Positions 1 to 11,443 of a stretch of DNA of 64,000 bases are shown here, one piece after another; within the stretch, counting starts at the first letter, position 1; every line of letters starts with the position of its first letter. This stretch comes from Dromiciops gliroides (taxonomy: Eukaryota > Chordata > Mammalia > Microbiotheria > Microbiotheriidae). The notes under the pieces were generated by a model. The model did no database searches and had not been told where the DNA came from. It saw nothing but the letters and a program-made list of their open reading frames with translations. The stretch is taken from positions 171,710,403-171,774,402 of the forward strand of contig NC_057866.1 of the NCBI RefSeq assembly GCF_019393635.1, in the 5' to 3' direction. The position numbers and the translations under genes are program-made.

Positions 1-34
1 AACCTGTTAATAACATTTTTCAGGCATGAATATT

Positions 35-512
35 TCATAACCTCAGGGCAATTGAAATCTTATTCTCCTTATCTTCCTCTGATGGAGGACAAGGACTAAA
101 AATGGGTTGTAGAGACTCAGAGAAGGAAGTTTGGGAACCAATACATAAAGCATTTCTGCAAAGCACCATGAAATTTCGTGGCCCCTTCATCACAGTTTAG
201 CCAGACACCTTCCTTTGGATAGAGAAATATATTTGTTGTTCTAGGCAGGCAGAAGTGTTCGTGAAAGTGTGCATATCTCCATTTTGAGAATATGAAAGGA
301 GAAGAACACTTATTTCTACTCAGTGACTCCTTGCATAGATTAGCTGTCCAGTGATCAACTTCAACATCCACCTCCTAATTGTGGAGCAAAGATAAGAAAA
401 CTTAAGTCCCTAAATTAATCCACTTTTTAAATCAGTCAGGGGTGAAAGGAATAGTCTGCAAATGGTGCCCACATATGACAGTGATCAGATATGATGAGAT
501 GGGGACATCCAT
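35..512 (-). pseudogene. TRIM PRY-SPRY exon, broken copy
   Basis: This stretch aligns base by base with the last coding exon of the intact TRIM gene (11880-12400); the similarity runs on into the neighbouring intron to about 700 ('ccagcaggcaca', 'gtctgggcagaaaagat' and 'gctgcatgtg' are shared in order). On the minus strand, remnants such as DVEVDHW, LCKESLSRN and ALQKCFMYWFP match the WEVDVG, VCKASLSRN and VLQKCFIYRFP blocks of the intact gene. A TGA at 117-119 interrupts the SPRY end, the frame is lost above about 371, and about two dozen bases next to the exon start are missing. No 23-, 98-, 231-, 96- or 423-nt partner exons are recognisable at higher coordinates before the L1, so this is a partial, dead duplicate. 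By eye identity is roughly 70-75%. Confidence 0.85.
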
Positions 513-920
513 TGGAAAGAAAGAAGTTCAGTGGTCGAAGTTCCCAAAGACTGAATGAGTCCAGCAGGCACAACCTAATGCAGTTCATCTGGATTTGTGA
601 GGTCTGGGCAGAAAAGATACCCCAGGACAAGTATCAGAGAGGGAAAGCCAACTGATAAGTACAAAGCTGCATGTGTTACTGGCTGTCTGAGGCAAGACTG
701 CTTCCTAGTGCTGGGAAACTACAAGGTAACAAACATTGAATGACAATGTAGTTACAATTACTCATAATTCTGAGCCCAATCCTGTCACAGGAGTTTAAAA
801 CTTTAAGTTATCCTGGTAACACAATATGAGCTTGTGTTTCACGTGCAAAAGTGTCCAATTAAAGACTGTTCAATATCACAGCAGGAATGGGCAAAGGAAG
901 CATGTCAGTTATTCCCTAAG

Positions 921-1011
921 CCTATATATATACACATATATATATGTATATATATATGTTTATGTATGTATATGTGTGTATGTATGTATAAGTGTATGTG
1001 TGTGTGTGTAT
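921..1011. repeat. TA/TG microsatellite
   Basis: Alternating TA, CA and TG dinucleotides with TATG variants. Reading frames through it are low-complexity and not genes. Confidence 0.9.
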
Positions 1012-1189
1012 TTAGAACTTGAAGGCCTATAACCAGAAAATCTCTAATCTTTTAAAAGCCCAATTTAAAGGTAAATGTTGGAGCTTGAGATTAGGGAGAG
1101 TGAGGGTAGAGGGAAAAGGGCCCAGGGGTAGTGTAGCCATGGCCTGGGGCTATAAATATACAATATGAAGGGGAAAAGTGACCCTGTTT

Positions 1190-1450
1190 AAAGGGAGCTT
1201 GAGACTGGCAAGAGGTTGCCCAGTGGATAGAGCACCAGGCCTGGAACCCAAAAAGGCTCTTTTTCCTGAGTTCAAATCTAGCCTCAGACACTGAGCTGAG
1301 TGGCCCTGGGGAATTAATTTAATGCAGTTTGCCTCAATTTCCTCAATTGTAAAATGAACTGGAGAAGGAAATGGCAAATCATTCCAGTATCTTTGCCAAG
1401 AAAACCACAAATGGAGTCATGAAGAGTTGGCCACAAATGAAAACAACACT
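1190..1450 (+). mobile_element. CORE/MIR-type SINE, diverged, long form
   Basis: It shows the pattern of the local SINE family: 'cagtggatagagcacc' (A-box end), 'gagttcaaatctagcctcagac' region (B box), then a 3' part with 'cctcaattgtaaaatgaactggagaaggaaatggcaaa' style sequence ending near 'atgaagagttgg'. It is well diverged. No flanking duplication could be read. Confidence 0.8.
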
Positions 1451-2834
1451 TAATCTACAGGAATACAGCTACAAAGAAGTCTAATGGTAGCCATGGGGAT
1501 TGGAGAGGTAGAAAAAAGGCTAAAAATACATACATACATACATGTATATACATATATATCTCATAATTTTGTTATTTATTTGACAGGAATAAGAAAAGTT
1601 GGGCACAGTAAATTTATAGTTTCATATACTATTGTTTTTGTTATGTTAGGGAAATGCTTGTTGATTACATAAATAAAAAAGAAAAGAAAAATCTCTACCA
1701 AGGTATTCTTCAATCTGATCCCTTCTAAACAGAAATAAATGCACTTGAAAGAGAGACTGGAAGGCTTGTCTTCTAGCTCAGTGAATTCCTCTGTATTCCA
1801 TGTTGTCCTCCACATCCACCTCTCAGTATTCTTCCAGAACTGAAGGCTTTTTGAAAGGGTTTTTGAAGTTCTGGAGTTGGTGTAGATAATATTGTACCAC
1901 ATGTGTTCTTATGGTCTCTAGGTTGTGATTTTTTTTCTTTTTCTTGTGGAAATTTATTCTCCCTCTCTTTCCCAGAATGGAAAGTGTTATCAACTACTCA
2001 CAGACACAACCCCACTGCATATTGGCAGGGAAGCTTTGACCTGCTCCATTTCTGCCCTGGGCCAATGCACCCCACCACAGGCAACCTCACGTGCCCAGTC
2101 TCCCAAGGACTCACCAAATGGATGACTAACAGTGAAGTCCCCTGATCAACATTTAGCCCTTCTGCACTTCAAGAACACCAAAACTTAATCCATCCACAAT
2201 CACCCTCCACAATAGCAAGAGATTGAAGGCACCTACCACCACAACCAACACTATCTAGGTTTAAACGTGGATGTTGAATCTCTCCCAAGGGGACAATCTT
2301 ACATTTTCATTGTATTAACCGATCTAGAACATATAGGGGCTCCCTTTGGACAAACCCTAAGAATTTATCCCAAATCAGTTTTTCAGGCTTATCTAACATG
2401 AGTTAACACAAAGCTTATCACCACCAAGTGGTGAGAGTATAGGTTGTCTGTGTGTGAAATCACATTGAGGAAAGAATTATCATTAGACTTTTTCCTGTGG
2501 GAATGAGTTTTTGACACACAGGATAAATGTACTGGATATCCCACTGAAGGCTGGCCTGTGTGAATACTGGGGTGGGCCCTGTGGGTAATGCCCCCCATGG
2601 CTATTCTGGAAAGTAGATAGTTTATTGCTCTGGCAATCTTTGGTTACATACTGTAATCTTCCTTTCTCTTACTGTGTCTCTAAATAATAGACGGTCACAG
2701 TTATAACCTGTGTCATTTCCCTACCATAGCTTTGCCATAATTACCACACAACTCCTGACTGATAGAGACAAAGGACAACAAGAATAATTCTTCATGTGCA
2801 GCTTTTAATGGGGTACAAAGAGATGGTGTTACAT
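1451..2834. other. No recognised gene or repeat
   Basis: Includes short open frames of 60-108 codons (e.g. 1576-1902 minus and 1903-2145 plus) with no domain or motif I recognise and no convincing splice context. I assign nothing here. Confidence 0.5.
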
Positions 2835-2837
2835 TAT

Positions 2838-2912
2838 TTGGGGGGGCAGGGAAATGAGGGTTAAGTGAGTTGCCCAGGATCACACAGCTAGTAAGTGTTT
2901 GAACTTACTTTC
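2838..2912 (-). mobile_element. SINE fragment
   Basis: 'gaaatgagggttaagtgag', 'ttgcccaggatcacacagct' and 'agtaagtgt' are the reverse complement of the SINE middle; the head is missing. Confidence 0.8.
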
Positions 2913-3169
2913 CTTTGACTCTGTGTATATTTTTGGTACAGTTTGTCACAAAACTGGAATAGGGGATGATTTCTGCCACCATTTCCTAGGAAAACACTTT
3001 AGCAAATACCCTTTTATAAAGTTTCATTACTTGCTTGAGTTGAAAATGCCTGGAACACTCTAGAAGTTTATTTCCATTCATATTGAATAGGGGGAATAAA
3101 AAGTTTGATAGAAAGCTAAAAGGTACAGGGACCAAAATAAATTGGGAATACCAACAATACACAATGCTG

Positions 3170-3185
3170 AAAAAAGCATATATTT
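3170..3185 (+). repeat. Target-site duplication of L1, left copy
   Basis: The 16 bases aaaaaagcatatattt are repeated exactly at 9642-9657, bracketing the L1. Confidence 0.9.
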
Positions 3186-3779
3186 TGAGTACTGGGGGGT
3201 GGAGCCAAGATGGTGGAGAGGAAGCAGCAAGCTGCCTGAGCTCTCCTTCTGTTCCCTCAAATAGAACATTAAATCAAGCCTCTGCATGGATTCTGAAACT
3301 ACAGAACCTGCGAAGAGACAGAGAGACACAGTCTTCCAACCAGAGATAATTTAGAAGACTTCAGGAAAAGGTCAGTCTGGCTCAGGCAAAAGGGAGGCCC
3401 AGCGCAGGGCAGCAGCCCAGTGCTGAGGGGGTCGAGGCAAGTCAGCAGGAGCTGTGGGCCACAGCCAAACAACTGAGGCCCCTGGAACCTGGCTCAAAAA
3501 ATCTGGTGGCCAAGAAGGACAGTGGAAAAACCTACCTGCACCAGCCGAGAGGGCAAGTTGCCAGCTGTAGGGCCACGAACAGGACAGGCAGGATCAGGTG
3601 CCTGACCGAGCACACTCAGACAGGAAGTGCAGGGGGGCAAACTGCACACACTATAAAGGCATCAGATTAAAAAACCGGTCACACAACACCTATACCCCTG
3701 CACAAGAAGCCCAAAACAGGGGACCCTGGTGCCCCCAGAGCAGATCTCAACTCAAAAAATAAATAAATAAGCTGCAATA
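3186..3779 (+). promoter_or_regulatory. L1 5' UTR / internal promoter region
   Basis: About 590 bases precede the ORF1 start. It opens with 'ggggtggagccaagatggtgg', is GC-rich relative to the rest of the window, and has no long open frame. L1 5' UTRs normally hold an internal RNA polymerase II promoter; I infer that role by position only. Confidence 0.7.
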
Positions 3780-4848
3780 ATGAGTAAGAAGCAAAAAAAG
3801 AGCCCTCTCCATTGAGAGCTTCTGTATCAATAGGGAAGAAGGCAGCACAAACTCTTGGCAGGACAATACCCTCAAATTGCCTACAAGTGAAGCCTCCTGA
3901 GGGAAGGTGAATTGGTCTCAAGAACAAAAAGCCTTCCTGGAAGAGCTCAAAAAAGGAATTTAAAAATCAATTGAGAGAGGTAGAAGAAAAAATGGGGAGA
4001 GAAATGAAAGAAAAACAAAAACTATGAAAAAAGAATCAGCAGCTTGTAAAAGGAAGCACAAAGATTGACTGGCCAAATGGAAAAAAAAAAGTGCATAATT
4101 TCACTGAAGAAAACAATGCCTTAAAAAATTCATTTGGCCAAATGGAAAAAAAAGGTGAATAATCTCACTGAAGAAAACAATGCCATAAAAATTAAAATTG
4201 GACAGTTGGAAGATAAGGAATCCATGAGACACCAGGAATCAGTCAAGCAGAATCAAAAGAATGAAAAAAATAGAAGAAAATGGGAAATACCTCATTGGAA
4301 AGACAACTGATCTGGAAAACAGATCCAGGAGAAACAATTTGAGAATCATTGGACTGCCTGAAAGCCATGACCAGAAAAAGAATCTAGACACCATATTCCA
4401 GGAAATTATTAAGGAGAACTGCCCTGATATCATAGAATCAGAGGATAAAATCATCATTGAAAGAATCCACCCATCACTTCCTGAAAGAGACCCCACAAGG
4501 AAAACTCCAAGGAATATTGTAGCCAAATTCCAGAATTATCAGGTGAAGGAGAAAATACTCCAAGCAGCCAGAAAGAAGCAATTTAAATATCATGGAGCCA
4601 CAGTCAGGATTGCTCAGGACCTGGCAGCTTCAACATTAAAGGACTGCAAGCCTTGGAATATGATATTCCAGAAGGCAAAGGAGCTTGGATTGCAGCCAAG
4701 AATCTATTAACCAGTAAAAATGTGCATTCTCTTTCAGGGTAAAAGATGGACATTTAATGACATTGGGGACTTTCAATCTTTCCTGATGAAAGGACCAGAA
4801 CTGAATAGAAAATTCGATCTTAACATACAAGACTCAAGAGAAGTTTAA
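3780..4848 (+). pseudogene. L1 ORF1 (RNA-binding chaperone), disrupted
   Basis: The start is set at 3780 (MSKKQKK), as in the parallel copy at 21525 (MSQQRK). A TGA at 3813-3815 cuts the first frame. The coiled-coil segment at about 3950-4200 contains a duplicated unit of about 65 bp (GQMEKKV..LTEENNA.. repeated). The C-terminal half survives as one open stretch, 4261-4710, with the L1 ORF1p signature RRNNLRIIGLPESHDQ and LQAARKKQFKYHGATVRIAQD. A small deletion near 4705 puts a TAA ahead of the true end at 4846-4848. In living elements this protein forms trimers and coats L1 RNA. Confidence 0.9.
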
Positions 4849-5430
4849 AAAGGTAAACAGAGGGGGAAAAAAGGTTACTCAATTAGGTTAAACTGTTTAT
4901 ATCCCTACATGGAAATATAATATTCATAACTCTTAAGAACTGTAAATGTATTTGGGCAGAGAGAAGGACTTTACACAGAGGGCATAAATATAAATTGTCT
5001 TTGATGTGATGATACAAAAACATTAAGGGATTAAAAAGGGAGTCTATGGGGAGGAGAGGAAAGGGGAGGTGGAATGGGATGAATTATATCATATGAAGAG
5101 GTGAAAAAAAAAACCTATTACAATAGAGGGAAAGAAATGAGGGGTGAACATTGTTTCAACCCTACTCTCATTAGATTTGATTCAAAGAGGGAATAACATA
5201 TATGTTCATTGGGATAAAAAAACTTAGCACATTCTTTAGGGAAGCAAAAGGGCAAGGGAAAGGGGGGACTGATAGAAGGGAGGACAAAAGCAAGGGAGAG
5301 AAGGGTAAAGAAAAGAGAGGGGGATGATAAAAAGGGAGGGCTGATTGGGGGAGGCAGTTCTTAAGAGTAAAACATTGGTGAGGAGGAATAGGGTGAAAGA
5401 AGGGGGGAAAGTACAAAGGGGGTAAATAGA
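4849..5430 (+). other. L1 inter-ORF spacer, purine-rich
   Basis: A 582-base non-coding spacer dominated by A and G on the sense strand (repeated gggga/aaagg runs, especially 5040-5420). A similar spacer lies in the L1 at 21004-23792, and its reverse complement is recognisable near 35200, so it belongs to the family. Confidence 0.75.
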
Positions 5431-8400
5431 ATGGAGGGGAATAGACAGTCAGTAATAATAACTGTGAATGTGAATGGGATGAACACTGCTATAAAACGGA
5501 AGTGAATTGCAGAGTGGAATAAAAACCAGAATCCTACAATATGCTGTTTACAAGAAACACATTTGAAGCAGAGAGATACACACAGAGTAAAGGTAAAAGG
5601 CTGGAGCAGAACATATCATGCTTCAGCTAAAGTACAAAAAAAGCAGGGGTAGCAATCCTTATCTCAGACAAAGCACAGGAAAAATAGATCTCATTAAAAG
5701 AGATAAGGAAGGAAATTACATCTTGCTAAAAGGTACTATAGATAATGAAGTAATATTTACATTAAATATGTATGCGCCAAGTGGTATAGCATCCAAGTTC
5801 TTAGAGAAGTTAAATGAGTTACAAGAGGAATTAGACAGCAATACTATACTAGTGGGGGATCTGAATCTCTCCCTCTCAGAATTAGATAAATCTAGCTGAA
5901 AAATAAGAAAGAAGTAAAAAAGGTGAATAGATTACTAGAAAAGTTAGACATGATAGATGTCTGGAGAAAATTGAATGGGGGTAGAAAGGAATATACCTTT
6001 TTTTCAGCAGTACATGGCACATTTTCAAAAATTGACCATGTATTAGGGCACAAAAACATCATAGTCAAATGTAGAAAGGCAGAAATAGTAAATGCATCCT
6101 TCTCAGATCATGATGCAATAAAAATTACATGTAAGAAAGAGCCAGGGAAAAGTAGAATGAAAATCAATTGGAAACTAAATAATTTCATTCTAAAGAATGA
6201 ATGGGCCAAACAACAAATCATAGAAACAATCAATAACTTTATCCAAGAGAATGACAACAATGAGACAATATACCCAAATCTATGTGATACAGCCGATGCA
6301 GCCAAAGCAGTACTTAGGGGAAATTTTATAGCTCTAACTGCTTACATGAATAAAAAACAGAAAGAGGAGATCAATGAATTGGGCATGCAACTTAAAAAGC
6401 TAGAAAAAGAACAAATTAGAAATCCCCAATTAGATACTAAACTCGAGGTCCTGAAAATTAAAGGAGAAATTAATAAGATTGAAAGCAAAAGAACTATAGA
6501 ATTAATCAATAAAACTAAGAGATGGTTTTATGAAAAAACCAATAAAATAGATAAAATATTGGTTAATTTGATTTAAAAAAAGAAAGAAGAAAATCCAATT
6601 ACCAGTATCAAAAATGGAAAGGGTGATGTTACCACCAATGAAGTGGAAATTAAATCAATAATTAGGCATTATTTTGCCCAACTGTATGCCAATAAATTTG
6701 ACAATCTAAATGAAATAGATAAATATTTACAAAAACACAAACTGCCCAGGTTAACTGAAGAGGAAATAAAATCCTTAAATAAGCCCATATTAGAAAAAGA
6801 AATTGAACAAGCCATTAATGAACTCCCTAAGAAAAAATCCCCAGGGCCAGATGGGTTCATAGGTGAATTTTACTAAACATTTAAAGAACAATTCCAATAT
6901 CATACAATTTGGAAAAACAGGTGAAGAAGGAGTTCTACCAAAATCGTTTTATGACACAAATATGGTGGTGATACCAAAACCAGGCAAAGCAAAAACAGAG
7001 AAAGAAAATTATAGACCAATTTCTCTAATGAATATTGATGCTAAAATCTTAAATAAGATATTAGCAAGGAGATTACAGCAAGTGATCACCAGGATAATAC
7101 ACTATGACCAGGTGGGATTTATACCAGGAATGCAGGGCTGGTTCAACATTAGGAAAACTATTAACATAATCAACCACATCAATAAGACCAACCAAAATCA
7201 TATGATTATCTCAATAGATGCAGAGAAAACTTTTGACAAAGTACAGCACCCATTCCTAATAAAAACACTAGAGAGTTTAGGAATAGGTGGATCTTTCCTT
7301 AGAATAATAAACAGTATCTACCTAAAGCCATCAGCAAGTATTATATGCAATGGAGATAAATCAGAGGCCTTCCCAATAAGATCAGGGGTGAAACAGGGGT
7401 GACCATTATCACCTCTATTATTGAATATTGTACTAGAAATGTTAGCTTTAGCAATCAGAGAAGAGAAAGGAATTAAAGGAATTAGAATAGGCAAGGAGGG
7501 AACAAAACTATCACTCTTTGCAGATGATATGATGGTATACTTAAGGAATCCTCGAGAATCAACTCAAAAATTACTTGAAACAATTAACAACTTTAGCAAA
7601 GTAGCAGGATATAAAATAAATGCACATAAATCATTAGCATTTCTATACATGACCAACAAAGTCCAGCAGCAAGAGATAGAAAGAGAAATTCCATTTAAAG
7701 TAATGGTAGATAATATAAAATACTTGGGAGTCTACTTGCCAAGACAAACCCAGGAACTCTATGAACACAACTACCAAACACTCTTCACACAAATCAAATC
7801 AGATCTAAATAATTGGAAAGATATCAATTGCTCATGGATAGGCAGAGCTAATAGAGTAAAAATGACAATACTACCTAAATTAATTTACTTATTCAGTGCC
7901 ATACCAATCAGACTACCTTAAAATTATTTTATAGAGCTAGAAAAAATAATAAAATTCATCTGGAAAAATAAAAAATCAAGAATATACAGGGAAACAATGA
8001 AAAAAAATTCACAAGAAGGTGGGTTAGTGGTACCAAACCTGGAGCTTTACTATAAAGTGGCAGCCATCAAAACTATTTGGTACTGGCTAAGAAATAGAGT
8101 GGAGGATCAATGGAATAGGCTAGGCACAGGAGACACAGTAGTAAGTGACATTAGTAATGTAGTGTTTGATAAACCCAAAGACTCCAGCTTCTGGGATAGG
8201 AACTCAGTATTTGACAAAAACTGCTGGGAAAACTGGCAGATAGTATGGCAGAAATTAGGCATAGACCAACATCTTACACCTTATACTAAAATAAGGTCAA
8301 AATGGATACATGATCTAGACATAAGAGGTGATACCATAGGTAAATTAGGAGAGAAAGGAATAGTCTACCTATCAGATCTGTGGAAAGGAAAACAGTTTAT

Positions 8401-9253
8401 GACCAAACAAGAGATAGAGAATATTATAAAATGCAAAATGGATGATCTTGATTACATTAAATTAAAATATTTTTGTACAAACAGAAGTAATACATCCAAA
8501 ATTAGAAGGGACGCAGAAAGCTGGGAAACAATTTTTATGGCCAGTACTTCTGATAAAGGCCTCACTTCTAAAATATATAGGGAACTAAATCAAATTTATA
8601 AGAATCCAAGTCATTCCCCAATTGAGAAATGGTCAAAGGATATGAACAGGCAGTTTTCTGATGAAGAAACCAAAGCTATCTATTCCCATATGAAAAAATA
8701 CTCTAAATCTCTAATGATTAGAGAGATGCAAATTAATACAACTCTGAGGTGCCACCTGACACCTATCAGATTGGCTAAAATGACAAAAAAGGAAAATAAT
8801 CAATGTTGGAGAAGCTGTGGGAAAATTGAAACACTAATGCACTGTTGGTGGAGCTGTGAACTGATCCAACCATTCTGGAGAACAATTTGGAATTATGCCC
8901 AAAGGGCAATAAAGCTGTGCATACCCTTTGACCCAGCAATGCCACTTTTGGGTCTTTTTCCCAAAGAAATCATGGAAAGGGGAAAGGGACCGACATGTAC
9001 AAAAATATTTATAGCTGCTCTTTATGTGGTGGCAATTTATTGGAAGTTGAGGGGATGCCCATCAATTGGGGAATGGCTGGACAAGTTGTGGTATATGAAT
9101 ACAATGGAATACTTTTGTGCTGTAAGAAATGATGAGCAGGAGGAGTTCAGAGAAACCTGGAGGGTCTTGTGTGGGCTGATGATGAGTGAGATGAGCAGAA
9201 CCAGAAGAACATTGTACACAGTATCATCAACATTGAGTGTTGATCTACTGTGA
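5431..9253 (+). pseudogene. L1 ORF2 (endonuclease-reverse transcriptase), disrupted
   Basis: The start at 5431 (MEGNRQSV) precedes an AP-type endonuclease with VNVNGMN, QETHLKQRD, VGDLNLSL and SDHDAIKI, the usual metal and phosphate-contact blocks. The reverse transcriptase follows, with [11 protein letters not shown] (about 7205-7240) and LFADDMMVY (about 7515), the F/YxDD active site. The C-terminus has the L1 Cys motif CX3CX7HX4C ([18 protein letters not shown], near 8805-8860). Span 3823 nt, about 1274 codons, the usual length. Lesions seen: TGA 5503-5505, a frame change before 5618 and back near 5900, TAA 6574-6576, TAA 6874-6876, a frame change soon after, TGA 7400-7402 and TAA 7919-7921. 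Confidence 0.95.
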
Positions 9254-9641
9254 TGGACTATATTCTTCTCACCAATGCAATGGTACAGAAGAGTTCCAGG
9301 GAACTCATGATAGAAGAGGATCTCCAAATCCAGGGGAAAAAAAAGAACTGTGGAGTATAGATGCTGAATGAACCATACTATTTCTTTTATTTTTGGTGCT
9401 GATGTTTTTCTATTTTGAGGTTTTTCGTCATTGCTCTGATTTTTCTCTTATAACATTACTAATGCAGAAATATGTTTAATGTTATTATGTGTGTATATAT
9501 ATATATATCAGATTACCTGCTGTCTAGGGGAGGGGGGGGAGGGGAGGGAGGGAGAAAAATTTGAAATTGGAAAGGTTGTATAACCAAAAGTTGAGAACTA
9601 TCTTTACATGTAATGGAAAAAATAAAATACTTTATTAATTT
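9254..9641 (+). other. L1 3' UTR with G-rich tract and polyadenylation signal
   Basis: Contains a TG/TA run at about 9488-9509, a G-rich tract at about 9526-9553 with several runs of three or more G, and AATAAA at about 9620. The same order recurs in the other L1 copies of the window. Confidence 0.8.
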
Positions 9642-9657
9642 AAAAAAGCATATATTT
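9642..9657 (+). repeat. Target-site duplication of L1, right copy
   Basis: Exact repeat of 3170-3185. Confidence 0.9.
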
Positions 9658-9884
9658 CACATGGATAGAACAAAGATCCAGACTTCAAATGGGGATTGAA
9701 AGGCTAGATGTGGCATAGAGTACTCTTGTACCAGTAGTGGTCCATGTGACAATGTCTTAGGGTTGATATGGACTGAATATTTCCTCCAAAGCAGAAGGCT
9801 CACCTTCCATTAAATCAAAGGTCCTTTGCTTACAGTACATAAACTTTTTCTTGTAACATTTTGATAACTGCATGGGTGTCTCTT

Positions 9885-10099
9885 TGTGACCTCCTTTGAG
9901 ATTTCCTTGGCAAAGATACTGGAGTGGTTTGGCATTTCCTTCTCCAGCTCATTTTGCAGATGAGGGACTGACACAAACAGGGTTAAGTGACTAGCCCAAA
10001 GTCACACAGCTAATAAGTGAGGCCAGATTTGACTGAGGAAGATGAGTCTTCCTGACTTCAGGCCCAGCACTTTATCCACTGTGCCACCTGGCTGCCCCT
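9885..10099 (-). mobile_element. SINE, long form
   Basis: Reverse complement of the SINE family, from 'ggcatttccttctccagctc' through 'agtcacacagct' to 'gtgccacctggctgcccc'. Fairly diverged. Confidence 0.85.
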
Positions 10100-10341
10100 T
10101 TTGATAATTGCATGCTAATATAATTGGTTGCCTTTATAATACCATGTGTTTTATTTTATTAAATTTAAATGTTATTCTAAAAAGGAGATTACACAGGCTT
10201 CACTTGAGTGTCAAAGGGGTCCATGATACCCAATAAGCTTAACCTGTGTCATGAAAAGAAACCCTCCAGAGTTTACTGGATTTCAAATGGGACAAAGCAC
10301 CTGGACCTATCCCTACCTAATCATTAAACTTTATAAGAAGT

Positions 10342-10511
10342 AGGGGCAGCTAGGTAGCACAGTGCATAGAGCACTGGCCCTGGAGTCAGGAGTACCTGAG
10401 TTCAAATCTGGCCTCAGACACTTAACACTTACTAGCTGTGTGACCCTTGGCAAGTCACTTAACCCCAATTGCCTCACTAAAAAAAAAAAAAACATAAACA
10501 ACAACAACAAC
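10342..10511 (+). mobile_element. SINE with perfect target duplication
   Basis: Head 'ggggcagctaggtagcacag', B-box region 'gagttcaaatc', body 'cacttactagctgtgtgacc', tail A-run plus CAA repeats. Flanked by a perfect 15-bp duplication, aactttataagaagt, at 10327-10341 and 10512-10526. L1-type machinery produces such duplications. Confidence 0.95.
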
Positions 10512-10529
10512 AACTTTATAAGAAGTGAC

Positions 10530-11440
10530 TTACAGAAAAATCTCATAATAGACCTTCATATAGCATGGTCCAGGGTGCTAAGATGGCTTAGGTATAATTT
10601 ACTATTTGCCCTTTCCTTTGTAAATGGAAAGATAACTGATTAAGGACCAATGGCATCGGATGCCCACCTGTGTGACCCCACTTTTGGCAGGCCTCTCACA
10701 GACTAGAGACAGTTCTCAGAAGCTCCACAGATCTTCATGTAAAAAGATTTTTATATAATGTGAACTTACCAACACACATGGGGAAAAGGAGGGAGGCAGA
10801 AGTGGGTGGAGGAAATAGGCACATAAAGGGAGGGGAGAGACATGTTGGAGCTGGGACAGAAATATAGAAAGGAGAGGGCAGGTGACCCATGGGGGCCAAG
10901 GACAGACACTACCAGAGCAGAGAGAAAAAGAAGTCAGACTTGAGGGCTCAAAGGTTCCTTCTCTCAGAGGTCTCAACACAAGGCCCTATCTGGCTGTAGG
11001 TGAAGGGGATATATCTCTTCACTCCATACTTCTGATTTTACTTGGAAGGGGGTTTTGTTGTTGTTGTTGAGTCCAGAAGGAGGAGGAAAGAGAGCACATA
11101 ACTGAGAATAAAGTTAACATAAGTGTTATTTTAGAATGTGCATTTGTTTCATAATATTTTACAGAAATTCACATTACACATATTTCATGTTATCTAAAGC
11201 AAGAAATGTCTTAAACTTTTCTGTGGACAAGGTCTCCCAAGGCTCTCCCCAAAAAGTGACTCGTACAAGGGTTCGAGTCTTCCATGGTAAAATAAACCAA
11301 TTCTTGTTTGATCTCATATGTCTAAAGAAAAGGAGGCCTCCCCACTATTGTCTATTCTCTACCTCCCCCTAAGCATGGTCATCATACACCTCTTGACCCA
11401 ACAGAGATAAATGCCACGAAGAAGCATTTTTTCATTTTCA
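10530..11440. other. No recognised gene or repeat
   Basis: Unique-looking sequence 3' of the TRIM gene. Only short open frames; I see nothing recognisable. Confidence 0.5.
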
Positions 11441-11443
11441 ACT

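Larger units (their letters stand above)
3186..9641 (+). mobile_element. Nearly full-length L1 retrotransposon (dead)
   Basis: A 6.46-kb LINE-1 flanked by a perfect 16-bp duplication, with 5' UTR (to 3779), ORF1 (3780-4848), an unusually long spacer, ORF2 (5431-9253) and a 3' UTR carrying a TA/TG run and a G-rich tract. It ends in a short A-rich tail that merges with the duplication. L1s copy themselves by nicking genomic DNA and reverse transcribing their RNA at the nick. Both reading frames carry several stops and frameshifts, so this copy cannot mobilise itself. The perfect duplication and full length suggest it is not among the oldest insertions here. Confidence 0.95.

Noticed and set aside
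826..1032. Overlapping open frames with YIYIY and CVCV runs (also at 50330-50623, 51330-51654, 53005-53307, 61802-62119)
   Set aside because: They are translations of TA, TG and CA microsatellites, not genes.
1903..2145. Overlapping plus-strand frames of 80 and 66 codons as an exon
   Set aside because: No recognisable domain, and no consistent splice pair; neither frame is favoured.
10362..10643. Recurrent frame 'ALESGVPEFKSGLRHLTLTSCV' (also at 19860, and the reverse VRQLGLSDLPRVTQLVSVK at 18786, 19835, 32630)
   Set aside because: It is SINE sequence read through in both directions; the similarity between copies reflects the repeat, not a protein family.
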